Origin: Agapanthus africanus
Lineage: Eukaryota; Streptophyta; Magnoliopsida; Asparagales; Amaryllidaceae
Direction of reading: 5' to 3'
DNA: 64,000 nucleotides
Assembly (NCBI GenBank): GCA_030015575.1
Contig: JASDDO010000001.1
Location: 512,053,772-512,117,771, forward strand
Shown here: one piece after another, positions 63,983 through 64,000 of the stretch
Layout: each line of letters begins with the position of its first letter
Numbering within the stretch: the stretch's first letter is position 1
Made by a program: the position numbers and the translations under genes
Notes under the pieces: generated by a model
Told to the model about the DNA's origin: nothing
The model's input: only the letters and a program-made list of their open reading frames with translations
Database searches by the model: none

Positions 63983-64000
63983 CTATGGAGAAACACTGGG

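Larger units (their letters stand above)
61604..64000 (-). mobile_element. Chromovirus-type Ty3/gypsy pol fragment, truncated both sides
   Basis: RT, RNase H, zinc finger and integrase in one minus-strand frame. Signatures ([38 protein letters not shown]) are those of plant chromoviruses of the Tekay/Del type. It begins at the window edge and ends inside the integrase C-terminus, with no chromodomain or LTR, directly against element C. Several stops and a frameshift mark it as dead. Confidence 0.85.

Noticed and set aside
1-64000. tRNA, rRNA, snoRNA or miRNA genes
   Set aside because: I saw no cloverleaf with A/B boxes, no rRNA core sequence and no convincing precursor; the many short hairpins are repeat-borne.

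Overview
This is plant nuclear DNA, almost certainly from a flowering plant. It has an AT-rich background, several nested Ty3/gypsy LTR retrotransposons with 5-bp target duplications, and GT-AG introns. It also holds scattered exons of two recognisable plant genes: the mitochondrial ATP synthase 24 kDa subunit and a plastid/xylose-type sugar transporter. I cannot name the species.

Layout. 1-1370 is AT-rich and contains one small foldback (427-569). Element A (1465-33497, minus strand, duplication AGGGG) is a 32-kb Tat-lineage retrotransposon. It sits in a G-rich sequence whose right side ends like a CACTA transposon (33856). In its own direction A runs: 5' LTR (right), primer site, gag, protease, RT/RNase H, a second RNase H, integrase, a long 3' region full of repeats, polypurine tract, 3' LTR (left). 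Inside the 3' region, on the opposite strand, is an eight-exon plant-mobile-domain (PMD) gene (4654-9544) with its own TATA box and G-boxes. The gag of A is split by element B (21900-30704, duplication TGGGA), a gag-only and therefore non-autonomous relative.

33857-57525 is remnant host sequence. It contains a broken membrane-protein ORF, three exons of the ATP synthase 24 kDa gene (minus strand), element D (38144-46116, plus strand, duplication CATTG) inserted 31 bp before exon 2 of that gene, an LTR fragment abutting the 5' leader of that gene, sugar-transporter exon remnants, an unassigned four-helix membrane ORF and a LINE fragment. Element C (57526 to about 61603) is a diverged relative of A, with one LTR and the start of its antisense PMD gene. 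It is fused without an LTR boundary to a decayed chromovirus-type gypsy pol fragment that runs off the right edge.

Two themes stand out. First, elements A and C carry an antisense PMD gene and element D carries an unrelated antisense gypsy-type transposase-like gene, each with a TATA box of its own. Second, the non-coding parts of all four elements are built from serial short palindromes. In several arrays the loop is constant while both stem arms change together; the clearest case is a family of hairpins around TCGTGAGGAT in A and B. I know of no named family for these.
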